A stretch of DNA of 64,000 nt from contig JAFDYT010000008.1 in NCBI GenBank assembly GCA_018266055.1, forward strand, positions 450,978 through 514,977, in the 5' to 3' direction. The notes under the pieces were generated by a model. That model saw nothing but the letters and a program-made list of their open reading frames with translations. It was not told the origin of the DNA and did no database searches. This document shows positions 36,845-44,583 of the stretch, in pieces. Each line of letters starts with the position of its first letter. The first letter of the stretch is position 1. Position numbers and translations under genes: made by a program. This stretch comes from Bacteroidota bacterium. GTDB taxonomy: Bacteria > Bacteroidota > Bacteroidia > Cytophagales > Cyclobacteriaceae.

Positions 36845-38755
36845 GTGCTTCGAATATTCACAAAGTTTATCCGCAACCTTAGAATATTACCACGTTGGGT
36901 AATCATTTTTATTGATTTAGTTCTTATTTCCTTTTCTGCGTTACTAGGTTACCTTCTGCGGTTTAACTTTTCTTTGCGGGAGCTTGAGTATTATAGTTTT
37001 CAGAACGGCATATTATTATACACGATATGCGGATTGGTTTCTATCCTAATCACAAACAGCTATAAAGGGATTATCCGTTACACCGGAATTCAGGATGGCG
37101 CGAGAATATTTATAATGACCATCTTGAACGTGGCGTTGGTTTGTGCTTCTAACTTAATTTTCTTTTATAACGACCGAGGGAATATAGTTCCTTACTCGGT
37201 TGTAATGATTAGCCTTCTGTCGTCTTTCCTGTTGCTGTTCAATTACAGGTTGCTGGTGAAGTACATTTTCTCCTATTATAGAAACCTGATGATCAACAAA
37301 GCCCGTGTAATTATTTTTGGGGCAGGCCAGACAGGGATCATTACGCGTCATGTGCTTGAATCTACGCCACGGATGAAGGTAGCTGGATTCATTGAAGATG
37401 ATCCTAACAAGGCGGGAAAAATCCTTGACGGTATAACAATCTATAAAGGAGATAAAGAAGAGCTGCCTCGCCTGTTGAATGAACTGGATGTTGATGAACT
37501 TATTTTTACCGCAAAGGATATTTCGTTGGAACGAAAAAATGAAGTAGTCAATGCATGTATAAAAAATCAAATAAAGGTTAGAACAGTCCCGCCAGTCGAA
37601 AAGTGGGTAAAGGGCGAGTTAAGTTTTAACCAGATTAAAGAAATTAACATTGAAGACCTGTTAGGACGCGAAACAATTGTTCTAAACAATTCCAATGTGC
37701 AGTCGTCGTTGCGGGGAAAGAAAATTCTAATTACAGGAGCCGCTGGTTCGATTGGTTCCGAGTTATTCAGACAAGTGATATTAAACAGGCCATCGGTTGT
37801 TGTTCTGGTCGATCAATCCGAGTCAGCTCTTTATGAATTGGAAAGAGAGGCCTATAACGCTGACACCTCCGCGCGTTGTTTTTGTTACCTGGCCGATATC
37901 AATAACAAAGAGAGAATTCGTTTTTTATTTGAAGAGCATAAGCCGGACATAGTCTATCATGCGGCTGCCTATAAGCACGTACCCATGATGGAAAGCAATC
38001 CTTCAGAGGCTATTGTTTGCAATATTTTGGGAACAAAGATATTGGCTGATCTGGCGGTGGAATTTGGTGTGTCTAGATTTGTAATGATTTCTACTGACAA
38101 AGCCGTCAACCCTACGAACGTTATGGGTTGCTCGAAGCGAATCGCTGAGATATATGTTCAGTCGTACAATGACTATTTAGAATCGCGAGGTGTCGGCCAT
38201 ACCGCCTTTATTACCACCAGATTCGGAAACGTTCTTGGCTCAAATGGTTCTGTTATTCCTCTCTTTAAGAAGCAAATTCAGGAAGGCGGACCTATTACGG
38301 TTACACATCCTGAAATAACCCGCTATTTCATGACTATCCCGGAAGCTTGCCAGTTGGTGCTTGAGGCTGGTAGTATGGGCAAAGGAGGGGAGATCTTCAT
38401 TTTTGATATGGGTAAGTCTGTGAAGATTCTTGACCTAGCTGAAAAAATGATATGGCTATCTGGCCTTGAGCCAGGAAAGGATATTGAAATTGTATTTACC
38501 GGACTTCGTGAAGGCGAAAAGCTTTATGAAGAATTATTGAACAATTCGGAAAATACCACGCGGACTCATAACCAGAAAATAATGATCGCTAAGGTGAGTC
38601 ATTATTCCTACGAGGAGGTAAACCGCTACGTCGAGCTATTCAATGATTTGATTAATGATCGCAATGAATTAAAAAGCGTAGCCTTGATGAAAGAACTGGT
38701 TCCTGAATACAAAAGCAACTATTCCCGCTACGAAGTTCTTGATAAAGAGAAGTAG
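36845..38755 (+). CDS. Membrane UDP-HexNAc 4,6-dehydratase, WbpM/PglF/CapD family
   Basis: 636 residues with a GTG start ten bases after the previous gene. Four N-terminal membrane helices (residues 18-135), a CoA-binding-like domain (RVIIFGAGQTGIITRHVLES), then an extended SDR domain: KILITGAAGSIGSELFRQV binds NAD, AAAYKHVPMMESNP is family-specific, and MISTDKAVNPTNVMGCSKR has Met in place of the usual catalytic Tyr, as in WbpM/FlaA1-type dehydratases. It makes a 4-keto-6-deoxy UDP-sugar, the shared precursor for the PglE/D and WbpV-like enzymes upstream. Last + strand gene of the locus. Confidence 0.93.
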   Translation: MLRIFTKFIRNLRILPRWVIIFIDLVLISFSALLGYLLRFNFSLRELEYYSFQNGILLYTICGLVSILITNSYKGIIRYTGIQDGARIFIMTILNVALVCASNLIFFYNDRGNIVPYSVVMISLLSSFLLLFNYRLLVKYIFSYYRNLMINKARVIIFGAGQTGIITRHVLESTPRMKVAGFIEDDPNKAGKILDGITIYKGDKEELPRLLNELDVDELIFTAKDISLERKNEVVNACIKNQIKVRTVPPVEKWVKGELSFNQIKEINIEDLLGRETIVLNNSNVQSSLRGKKILITGAAGSIGSELFRQVILNRPSVVVLVDQSESALYELEREAYNADTSARCFCYLADINNKERIRFLFEEHKPDIVYHAAAYKHVPMMESNPSEAIVCNILGTKILADLAVEFGVSRFVMISTDKAVNPTNVMGCSKRIAEIYVQSYNDYLESRGVGHTAFITTRFGNVLGSNGSVIPLFKKQIQEGGPITVTHPEITRYFMTIPEACQLVLEAGSMGKGGEIFIFDMGKSVKILDLAEKMIWLSGLEPGKDIEIVFTGLREGEKLYEELLNNSENTTRTHNQKIMIAKVSHYSYEEVNRYVELFNDLINDRNELKSVALMKELVPEYKSNYSRYEVLDKEK

Positions 38756-38771
38756 GACTATCTTCTCTTTA
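38743..38771. terminator. Bidirectional hairpin at the junction of convergent genes
   Basis: TAAAGAGAAG (38743-38752) and CTTCTCTTTA (38762-38771) form a perfect 10-bp inverted repeat with a 9-nt loop. The loop contains the stop codons of both convergent genes, and the stem arms are coding on each side. No U-run follows, so simple intrinsic termination is uncertain; it may protect mRNA 3' ends. Confidence 0.55.
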
Positions 38772-39660
38772 GGCCTCCACGCTTGTTGTAGCGATACATA
38801 GATTTGTTACGACTTCTCTTAAGTAAGCCATTTCCGTTTCTTCCCTGAGTGAACGGTAAGTAGTATTCCACTTTTACGTTCAAAAGAAAATAGCTGTCGG
38901 TATTAGTGGGGTTTCCTCTTTTGGATCCTGCTTTGTAGTTATTTAAATCCGTAGTAGCAGCAGGGTTATAAAGCGGATTATTAGGATTTTCAAAGTAGTT
39001 GGCAATGGGGTCGGTACCAGGAGCGATGTATTTAGAACTCACATCGTCAAGGTAATCGGTAAAGGTTTTTCTGTAACCTCCTTCAAACACAATATTTGTA
39101 TTTGGTCCGGTTTTGATGCGTACTCCAAGTCCTACAGGAATTACAGGTACAACTCTGCTGTAACTCACACCTTCGGTATGCAAAGGCTCTAAAGAATAGC
39201 TCTTTCCCTTATAATCAGCTTTAGGGTTAAAATACAGTAGGCCAATGCCGGTGAAGGCATAGACATCAAGTCCAGGTCTTCTATAATACCGATTTCCATT
39301 AGCATAGAGGTTAATGGCTCCTGTTGCACTAATTTCAAAACAACTCGAATGAAATGAAAGTCCACGTACTTTTCTGGACGCGCTGTTGGCCTGAGCATCA
39401 GAACCTTCAAGAGAAAACCAGTTTAATTCTCCCCGAACGCTTATGCGTGGAGATACATAACGCTGAAGACCAACATTCAAATTGGGTTGAAACTTAATAG
39501 TGGTTCCTGGATTAGACAATTCTCCGTAATACGTGGAAGAACCTGTTCCAGCAGTTAAGATGAGCGTCCGCTCGCGCCGTACAGCAAAAAAGCTTTGTGC
39601 ATTGGTCAGTTCGGGTAAAACCGAAATCGCAATCAACAATACGGGTAGTAAACCTCTCAT
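38758..39660 (-). CDS. Outer-membrane beta-barrel protein, DUF6089-type
   Basis: 300 residues. A signal peptide (MRGLLPVLLIAISVLPELTNAQ) is followed by alternating amphipathic strands, with TAGTGSSTYYGELSNPG near the N-terminus and GGYRKTFTDYLDDVSSKYI near the middle, both typical of Bacteroidota DUF6089 barrel proteins. The C-terminal KVEYYLPFTQ strand is followed by a basic tail (RSRNKSMYRYNKRGGLKRR) unusual for a barrel end. Function unknown; it converges with the polysaccharide locus with only two bases between stops. Confidence 0.82.
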   Translation of the reverse strand: MRGLLPVLLIAISVLPELTNAQSFFAVRRERTLILTAGTGSSTYYGELSNPGTTIKFQPNLNVGLQRYVSPRISVRGELNWFSLEGSDAQANSASRKVRGLSFHSSCFEISATGAINLYANGNRYYRRPGLDVYAFTGIGLLYFNPKADYKGKSYSLEPLHTEGVSYSRVVPVIPVGLGVRIKTGPNTNIVFEGGYRKTFTDYLDDVSSKYIAPGTDPIANYFENPNNPLYNPAATTDLNNYKAGSKRGNPTNTDSYFLLNVKVEYYLPFTQGRNGNGLLKRSRNKSMYRYNKRGGLKRR

Positions 39661-39713
39661 TATGCAAAATTTGCTACTAATTTATGCAAATAACCCCAAT
39701 AAGGAAACCTCGG

Positions 39714-40925
39714 TTAAGCCAGAACCTCCTTAATTCGCTCGGCCGCTTCCTTCAACAAAATCGCAGAAAAGACTTTAAGTCCTGATTCTTTGATGATTTT
39801 GGCGCCTTCTTCCGCATTTGTGCCTTGTAAGCGCACGATGATCGGAACGGGGATATTGCCCACTTTCTTATACGCTTCCACTACGCCATTGGCAACGCGG
39901 TCGCAACGCACAATTCCTCCAAAAATATTGATAAGAATGGCTTTTACGTTGGGGTCTTTTAGGATGATCCTGAATCCGGCCTCTACGGTTTCGGCATTCG
40001 CACCGCCGCCCACGTCCAGAAAGTTGGCAGGCTCACCGCCCGATAGCTTGATGATATCCATCGTAGCCATCGCCAATCCTGCTCCATTTACCATACAACC
40101 CACATTTCCATCAAGTTTTACATAGTTTAGACCAGATTTACCGGCTTCCACCTCGAGCGGATCTTCTTCGCTAATGTCTCTCAGTTCTTCCAGATCTTTG
40201 TGACGGTAAAGCGCGTTATCGTCTAGGTTTACCTTTCCGTCCACGGCGAGGATCTTGCTGTCGGAAGTTTTCAATACGGGATTAATTTCAAACATGGAAG
40301 CGTCAAGGCCTATATAAGCCGCATAGAGGGCATTAACGAATTTCACCATTTCCTTAAAGGCATTTCCTTCCAGACCGAGTGCAAAAGCGATTTTACGTGC
40401 CTGAAAGGGTTGAATTCCGATCGCAGGATCAATCCATTCTTTTACAATCTTGTCGGGATGAGTGGCCGCCACTTCTTCAATATTCATTCCACCTTCAGTA
40501 CTCGCCATGATCACGGGCTTACTTTTAGAGCGATCGAGGAGGATGCTCATGTAGTATTCTTTAGGCTCGGATTCTCCAGGATAGTAAACATCTTCTGCGA
40601 TCAATACTTTATTCACCTTCTTACCGGCAGGTCCGGTTTGCAACGTCACCAATGTCCCACCTAGGATAGCTTTAGATTTATCAAATACTTCATCCACACT
40701 TTTAGCAAGAACTACCCCTTTTGATCCGGATTCTTTCACGGTACCTTTACCACGACCACCGGCATGGATTTGCGATTTTACCACAAACCACTTTGATCCA
40801 GTATCGGTTTGCAAGCTCTTGGCAGCTGCCACAGCTTTATCGGGGGTGTCAGCGACGATGCCGCGCTGAACAGCCACACCATATTTTTTAAGGAGTTCTT
40901 TCGCTTGGTATTCGTGAATGTTCAT
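39714..40925 (-). CDS. sucC: Succinate-CoA ligase (ADP-forming) beta subunit
   Basis: 403 residues. N-terminal ATP-grasp starts [17 protein letters not shown], with the [16 protein letters not shown] nucleotide-binding loop, and the C-terminal CoA-ligase domain contains [17 protein letters not shown] and [17 protein letters not shown]. It makes succinate and ATP from succinyl-CoA in the citric acid cycle with SucD, which is not in the window. Separate location of sucC and sucD is common in Bacteroidota. Length is normal for the family. Confidence 0.96.
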   Translation of the reverse strand: MNIHEYQAKELLKKYGVAVQRGIVADTPDKAVAAAKSLQTDTGSKWFVVKSQIHAGGRGKGTVKESGSKGVVLAKSVDEVFDKSKAILGGTLVTLQTGPAGKKVNKVLIAEDVYYPGESEPKEYYMSILLDRSKSKPVIMASTEGGMNIEEVAATHPDKIVKEWIDPAIGIQPFQARKIAFALGLEGNAFKEMVKFVNALYAAYIGLDASMFEINPVLKTSDSKILAVDGKVNLDDNALYRHKDLEELRDISEEDPLEVEAGKSGLNYVKLDGNVGCMVNGAGLAMATMDIIKLSGGEPANFLDVGGGANAETVEAGFRIILKDPNVKAILINIFGGIVRCDRVANGVVEAYKKVGNIPVPIIVRLQGTNAEEGAKIIKESGLKVFSAILLKEAAERIKEVLA

Positions 40926-41017
40926 GAGAATTAAATTTTGGAAGCAAGCTACTTTTTTTAAACCTTTATTTCAAATTACAAGCTCGAGAGTTCGCAATAA
41001 TAGTTTAACAGAAATTT

Positions 41018-41671
41018 ATGCTGGTAGCCACCGATATAAGAAAGAACTACGGCAAATTACCCGTGTTGAAGGGAGTGAGTCTAGAGGTAGAAAAAGGAAG
41101 CATTGTAGCCATTGTAGGCGCCTCTGGCGCGGGTAAAAGTACCCTTCTGCACATTGTCAGTTCGCTGGATACGCCCGATGCCGGTGAAGTGAAAATTAAT
41201 GGTAAGAATCTATTTGCTCAATCGCCCAGGGAGTTGGCCGAATTCAGAAATAAGAACCTCGGTTTTGTATTTCAGTTTCATAACCTTCTTCCGGAGTTTT
41301 CGGCCGTTGAAAATGTTATGATCCCCGGGCTGATTGGAAAAGTTGATGAAAAGAAGGTAAGAAACAGGGCGATGGAGTTGTTGACTTCATTAAATCTTGA
41401 AGCTCGTGTTGATCATAAACCAAGTGAGCTATCGGGTGGGGAGCAGCAGAGGGTGGCTGTGGCCAGGGCCTTGGTAAATTCTCCGGTATTGATATTTGCC
41501 GATGAACCGAGTGGAAATCTTGATTCCAAAAACGCCTCAGAGTTACACCAGCTATTCTTTCAGTTAAGAAAGGATTTCGGACAGACTTTTGTGATCGTTA
41601 CTCACAATCAGGAATTCGCAACCATGGCCGACCGTAAAGTGGAAATTAAAGACGGCGTGATTGTATCCTGA
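41018..41671 (+). CDS. lolD: ABC transporter ATP-binding protein, LolD-like
   Basis: 217 residues. Walker A GASGAGKS (34-41), Q-loop FVFQFHNLLPEFSAVENV, signature LSGGEQQRVAVARAL, Walker B LIFADEPSGNLD. The FVFQFHNLLPEFSA and DEPSGNLD forms are typical of the LolD/MacB group that drives lipoprotein release from the inner membrane. No LolC/E permease adjoins it, so the partner must lie elsewhere. Divergent from sucC over 92 nt. Confidence 0.87.
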   Translation: MLVATDIRKNYGKLPVLKGVSLEVEKGSIVAIVGASGAGKSTLLHIVSSLDTPDAGEVKINGKNLFAQSPRELAEFRNKNLGFVFQFHNLLPEFSAVENVMIPGLIGKVDEKKVRNRAMELLTSLNLEARVDHKPSELSGGEQQRVAVARALVNSPVLIFADEPSGNLDSKNASELHQLFFQLRKDFGQTFVIVTHNQEFATMADRKVEIKDGVIVS

Positions 41672-41674
41672 TTA

Positions 41675-41836
41675 TCAGAATAATGAGTGATGCGGCTTGT
41701 TGTGACGCGAATATTTTGACTGAGCTTTCTTACCGTGGCTGGTAGTCAGGTTAGTCTGTCCATACGAATGACAGCTGTATTCAATAGAGCACGAGGTGAG
41801 TACCAATGCTGCGAGGAGAATCATTAAAGCCTTCAT
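41675..41836 (-). CDS. Small hypothetical lipoprotein
   Basis: 53 residues from ATG 41836. MKALMILLAALVLTSC is a compact lipoprotein signal with lipobox LTSC (Cys16). The mature part is short and rich in His, Ser, Lys and Tyr (EYSCHSYGQTN, RHNKPHHSLF), with one further Cys. A start at 41878 would put 14 polar residues before the signal, so the inner ATG is preferred. No family recognised. It converges with the LolD-like gene with three bases between stops, which fits a real gene. Confidence 0.6.
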   Translation of the reverse strand: MKALMILLAALVLTSCSIEYSCHSYGQTNLTTSHGKKAQSKYSRHNKPHHSLF

Positions 41837-42013
41837 ATTTCTTTTGGTTTTGATAAGACAAAGGTACTCGTGCCCCACAGGGCAGGTTTAGCGTTGTCGA
41901 TCTCAAAAAAATATGTGTATGGTGAAGGGGTAAAATCTGAAAAAAACTCTGTAGAAGGATTTTTTTGACTATTTGAAGATCAAACCTTACGCCTTCCGCA
42001 CGTCAAAAAGGTC

Positions 42014-42032
42014 GTTAAAGAAACACTTTAAC
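42014..42032 (-). terminator. Possible terminator after mtaB
   Basis: GTTAAAG (42014-42020) and CTTTAAC (42026-42032) form a perfect 7-bp hairpin with a 5-nt loop, four bases past the mtaB stop on the minus strand. Reading in that direction the stem is followed by GACCTTTTTG, a short T-run. AT-rich stem, so moderate strength. The rest of 41879-42035 shows no gene. Confidence 0.45.
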
Positions 42033-42035
42033 CCG

Positions 42036-43355
42036 TTAATGTGCAGGCATTACAGTGGCCAAGTCTTCCACAGTAACTAATCCTTTTTCGGAGAGACCGG
42101 AAAGATGCACTTTCTTCAGTTCATTAATCAGCACAGGGTCATACTTTGCAGTTACGCGAACATAGTTTTCGGTAAAGCCGTGCATATGCCCATCTTCAAT
42201 ATCATTTTCAAACAAAACTGTGAGTTCTCGCCCAAGGTTTGCCTCGTAAAAGGCGCGTCTTTTCTTCTCCGAAAGATTATGCAACATTTTGGAGCGCAGG
42301 TTTCTATCCTTCATAGGAACAACCTCTTTCATGGAGATCGCCAGGGTGTTGTCTCTTTCCGAATAGGTGAAAACATGCAGGTAGGAAATATCCAGCCTAT
42401 TAAGGAATTCGTAGGTTTCCAGAAAATCCTCATGCGTTTCGCCAGGAAATCCTACGATTACATCTACTCCAATGCAGGCAATGGGCATTTCCTTTTTAAT
42501 CTTTTCCACTCTGGCGGCATACAATTCCCGCAGATAGCGCCTTCGCATCAGTTTGAGGACTTTGTTGGATCCGGATTGCAGCGGAACATGGAAATGAGGT
42601 ACAAACCGGTTTGAACTGGCAACAAATTCGATTACCTCGTCGTGCAGGAGGTTAGGCTCAATTGATGAAATCCGGAAGCGGTCGATTCCTTCTACGTTAT
42701 CCAATTCTTTGATGAGATCGATAAAACGCTCCTTCCTTTCGCCATTTTGCAAACCGAAATCTCCCGTATTTACTCCTGTGAGTACGATCTCTTTTACTTC
42801 GGTTTTTGCGATCTCGCGAGCTGTCTTCAGGATGTTTTCAACAGAGTCGCTGCGGCTTTTGCCACGGGCTAGGGGAATAGTGCAAAAGGAACACGAATAA
42901 TCGCATCCATCCTGAACTTTCAGGAAAGTTCTCGTGCGATCGAAAATTGAATACGAGGTATTAAATCCGTTTACATGCTCTATTTCCGAACTAAGAACTT
43001 TGGCAGTTTTGGGTCGCTTAAAGCCATCAAGCAATTCAATAAGCCTGAATTTCTCGGATGCGCCTAAAACCGCGTCCACTCCCGGAATTTCTGAAATCTC
43101 TTTAGGCTTTAGCTGAGCATAGCATCCGATAATCGCCACATAACCGTTGGGAGAAATGGCTCTGGCTTCACGAACCACTTTAGCGCACTTCTTGTCCGCA
43201 TTTTCTGTTACCGAACAGGTGTTGATAATGAAGATGTCCGGAGTCTCGGTGAATTCAACCTTGCGATAGCCTTTCTCTTCAAATTTACGAGCAATCGTAG
43301 AAGTTTCGGAGTAGTTAAGCTTGCAGCCGAGCGTATAAAATGCAACTTTCTTCAT
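42036..43355 (-). CDS. mtaB: tRNA t6A37 methylthiotransferase MtaB
   Basis: 439 residues. The N-terminal domain has the three cluster-binding cysteines Cys11, Cys47 and Cys78, the radical SAM motif is C151-DYS-C155-SF-C158, and a TRAM-like domain ends the protein. The N-terminal VAFYTLGCKLNYSETS is typical of MtaB rather than MiaB or RimO. It adds a methylthio group to threonylcarbamoyladenosine at tRNA position 37. Length is normal. Confidence 0.93.
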   Translation of the reverse strand: MKKVAFYTLGCKLNYSETSTIARKFEEKGYRKVEFTETPDIFIINTCSVTENADKKCAKVVREARAISPNGYVAIIGCYAQLKPKEISEIPGVDAVLGASEKFRLIELLDGFKRPKTAKVLSSEIEHVNGFNTSYSIFDRTRTFLKVQDGCDYSCSFCTIPLARGKSRSDSVENILKTAREIAKTEVKEIVLTGVNTGDFGLQNGERKERFIDLIKELDNVEGIDRFRISSIEPNLLHDEVIEFVASSNRFVPHFHVPLQSGSNKVLKLMRRRYLRELYAARVEKIKKEMPIACIGVDVIVGFPGETHEDFLETYEFLNRLDISYLHVFTYSERDNTLAISMKEVVPMKDRNLRSKMLHNLSEKKRRAFYEANLGRELTVLFENDIEDGHMHGFTENYVRVTAKYDPVLINELKKVHLSGLSEKGLVTVEDLATVMPAH

Positions 43356-43410
43356 GCGGAAGCTGCAAAGATAATGGTTTGGCGGAAAATGAATGCCAAC
43401 GCTTGTTCAG

Positions 43411-44097
43411 CTATTTGGCGTTGATATAATTAAGGAATTCGCGCTTAATGTTTTCGTCCTTAAATTTTCCGGAGAAATACGCTGTACCAGTTTTGCTGTT
43501 GGTATCACTCACGCCACGTGAGGCTACACAAAGATGATTGGCATCGATTACTACGGCGACATCTTCAGTGTTAAGCACACGCTCCAGTTCTTTGCCGATT
43601 TGTACGGTTAATCTTTCCTGCACTTGAGGACGCTTGGCGAAGAATTGCACGAAGCGATTGATCTTACTAAGACCTATCACTTTGCCTGAAGAGAAATACG
43701 CCACGTGGGCTTTGCCATAAATGGGCACGAAGTGATGCTCACAATGCGAGTAGAACGTAATGTCTTTCTCCACCAGCATCTGGTCGTACTTGTATTTGTT
43801 TTCGAAGAGACGGGTCACAGGGCGATTAGCCGGATTCAATCCACTGAAGGCTTCCTGTACAAACATTTTTGCTACTCTTCGCGGTGTGCCGTTGAGGCTG
43901 TCGTCGGTTAAGTCAAGACCAAGCGTGACCATGATTTCACGAAAGTGACTTTCAATTTTATCTATTTTCTCTTCGTCAGAAAGAAGGAACGCATCCTCAC
44001 GTAAAGGCGTGTTATAAGAACCTACTGGATGCTCGTCGTCTTCGAGGTCAACGGGCTTAATGGGCCGGATATTCAACGCAATTTCTTTCTGTCTCAT
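43411..44097 (-). CDS. folE: GTP cyclohydrolase I
   Basis: 228 residues. The Zn ligands are Cys119 and His122 in YSHCEHHFVP and Cys190 in NHLCVASRGV, with the same 71-residue separation as in the E. coli enzyme. GKVIGLSKINRFV and QVQERLTVQI complete the active site. It converts GTP to dihydroneopterin triphosphate, feeding folate or the pterin/queuosine route. Its start lies 41 bases inside the upstream pterin synthase gene, with no alternative ATG before the conserved domain. Confidence 0.95.
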   Translation of the reverse strand: MRQKEIALNIRPIKPVDLEDDEHPVGSYNTPLREDAFLLSDEEKIDKIESHFREIMVTLGLDLTDDSLNGTPRRVAKMFVQEAFSGLNPANRPVTRLFENKYKYDQMLVEKDITFYSHCEHHFVPIYGKAHVAYFSSGKVIGLSKINRFVQFFAKRPQVQERLTVQIGKELERVLNTEDVAVVIDANHLCVASRGVSDTNSKTGTAYFSGKFKDENIKREFLNYINAK

Positions 44098-44467
44098 AGA
44101 GCTTAATTTTCAATTCTAACTTGTTGTCAATATGTTGCCGAAGTATTCTCCAAATCACTACCGCAATGTTTTCGGCCGTCGGATTCAAATTCTTAAAATA
44201 GGGAGTATCTAAATTAAGGTTTTTATGGTCAAATTGTTTTAAAATATTTTCTTCAACTAGGTCACTTAAAAGTTTGAGATCATACACGTAACCAGTTTCC
44301 GGATCGGGGTCTCCAATTATGGTTACGATCACTTCGTAATTATGTCCATGAAAATTGGGGTTATTACACTTCCCAAAGACAGCTGCATTCTTTTCGTCGC
44401 TCCAGTCAGGATTGTATAATCGATGGGCAGCATTAAAATGTTCTTTTCTGGAGACCGCTATTTTCAT
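44057..44467 (-). CDS. queD: 6-pyruvoyl-tetrahydropterin synthase / 6-carboxytetrahydropterin synthase family (QueD-like)
   Basis: 136 residues. Zn-binding histidines are His15 (HFNAAH), His40 and His42 (FHGHNY), and the catalytic Cys34 lies in GKCNNPNFHGHNY. The CNNPN spacing is that of PTPS-like members, so the product could be 6-pyruvoyl-tetrahydropterin or 6-carboxytetrahydropterin. It uses dihydroneopterin triphosphate, the FolE product, and the two genes overlap by 41 bases, consistent with coupled translation in one pathway. Confidence 0.88.
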   Translation of the reverse strand: MKIAVSRKEHFNAAHRLYNPDWSDEKNAAVFGKCNNPNFHGHNYEVIVTIIGDPDPETGYVYDLKLLSDLVEENILKQFDHKNLNLDTPYFKNLNPTAENIAVVIWRILRQHIDNKLELKIKLYETERNCVEYPAH

Positions 44468-44583
44468 TTACAGCACTTTTAACATGAAAGTATCAAAAAA
44501 GTTCAATCAGAAATTATACTTTTCTTTTCGTGGCCATAAATCGTTGAATGATTTTTTACAAATTGGTGTTTGCTTTCCACATT

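Noticed and set aside
41879-42035. Riboswitch-like element between the small lipoprotein and mtaB
   Set aside because: Only one short AT-rich hairpin, best explained as the mtaB terminator; no multi-helix fold visible.
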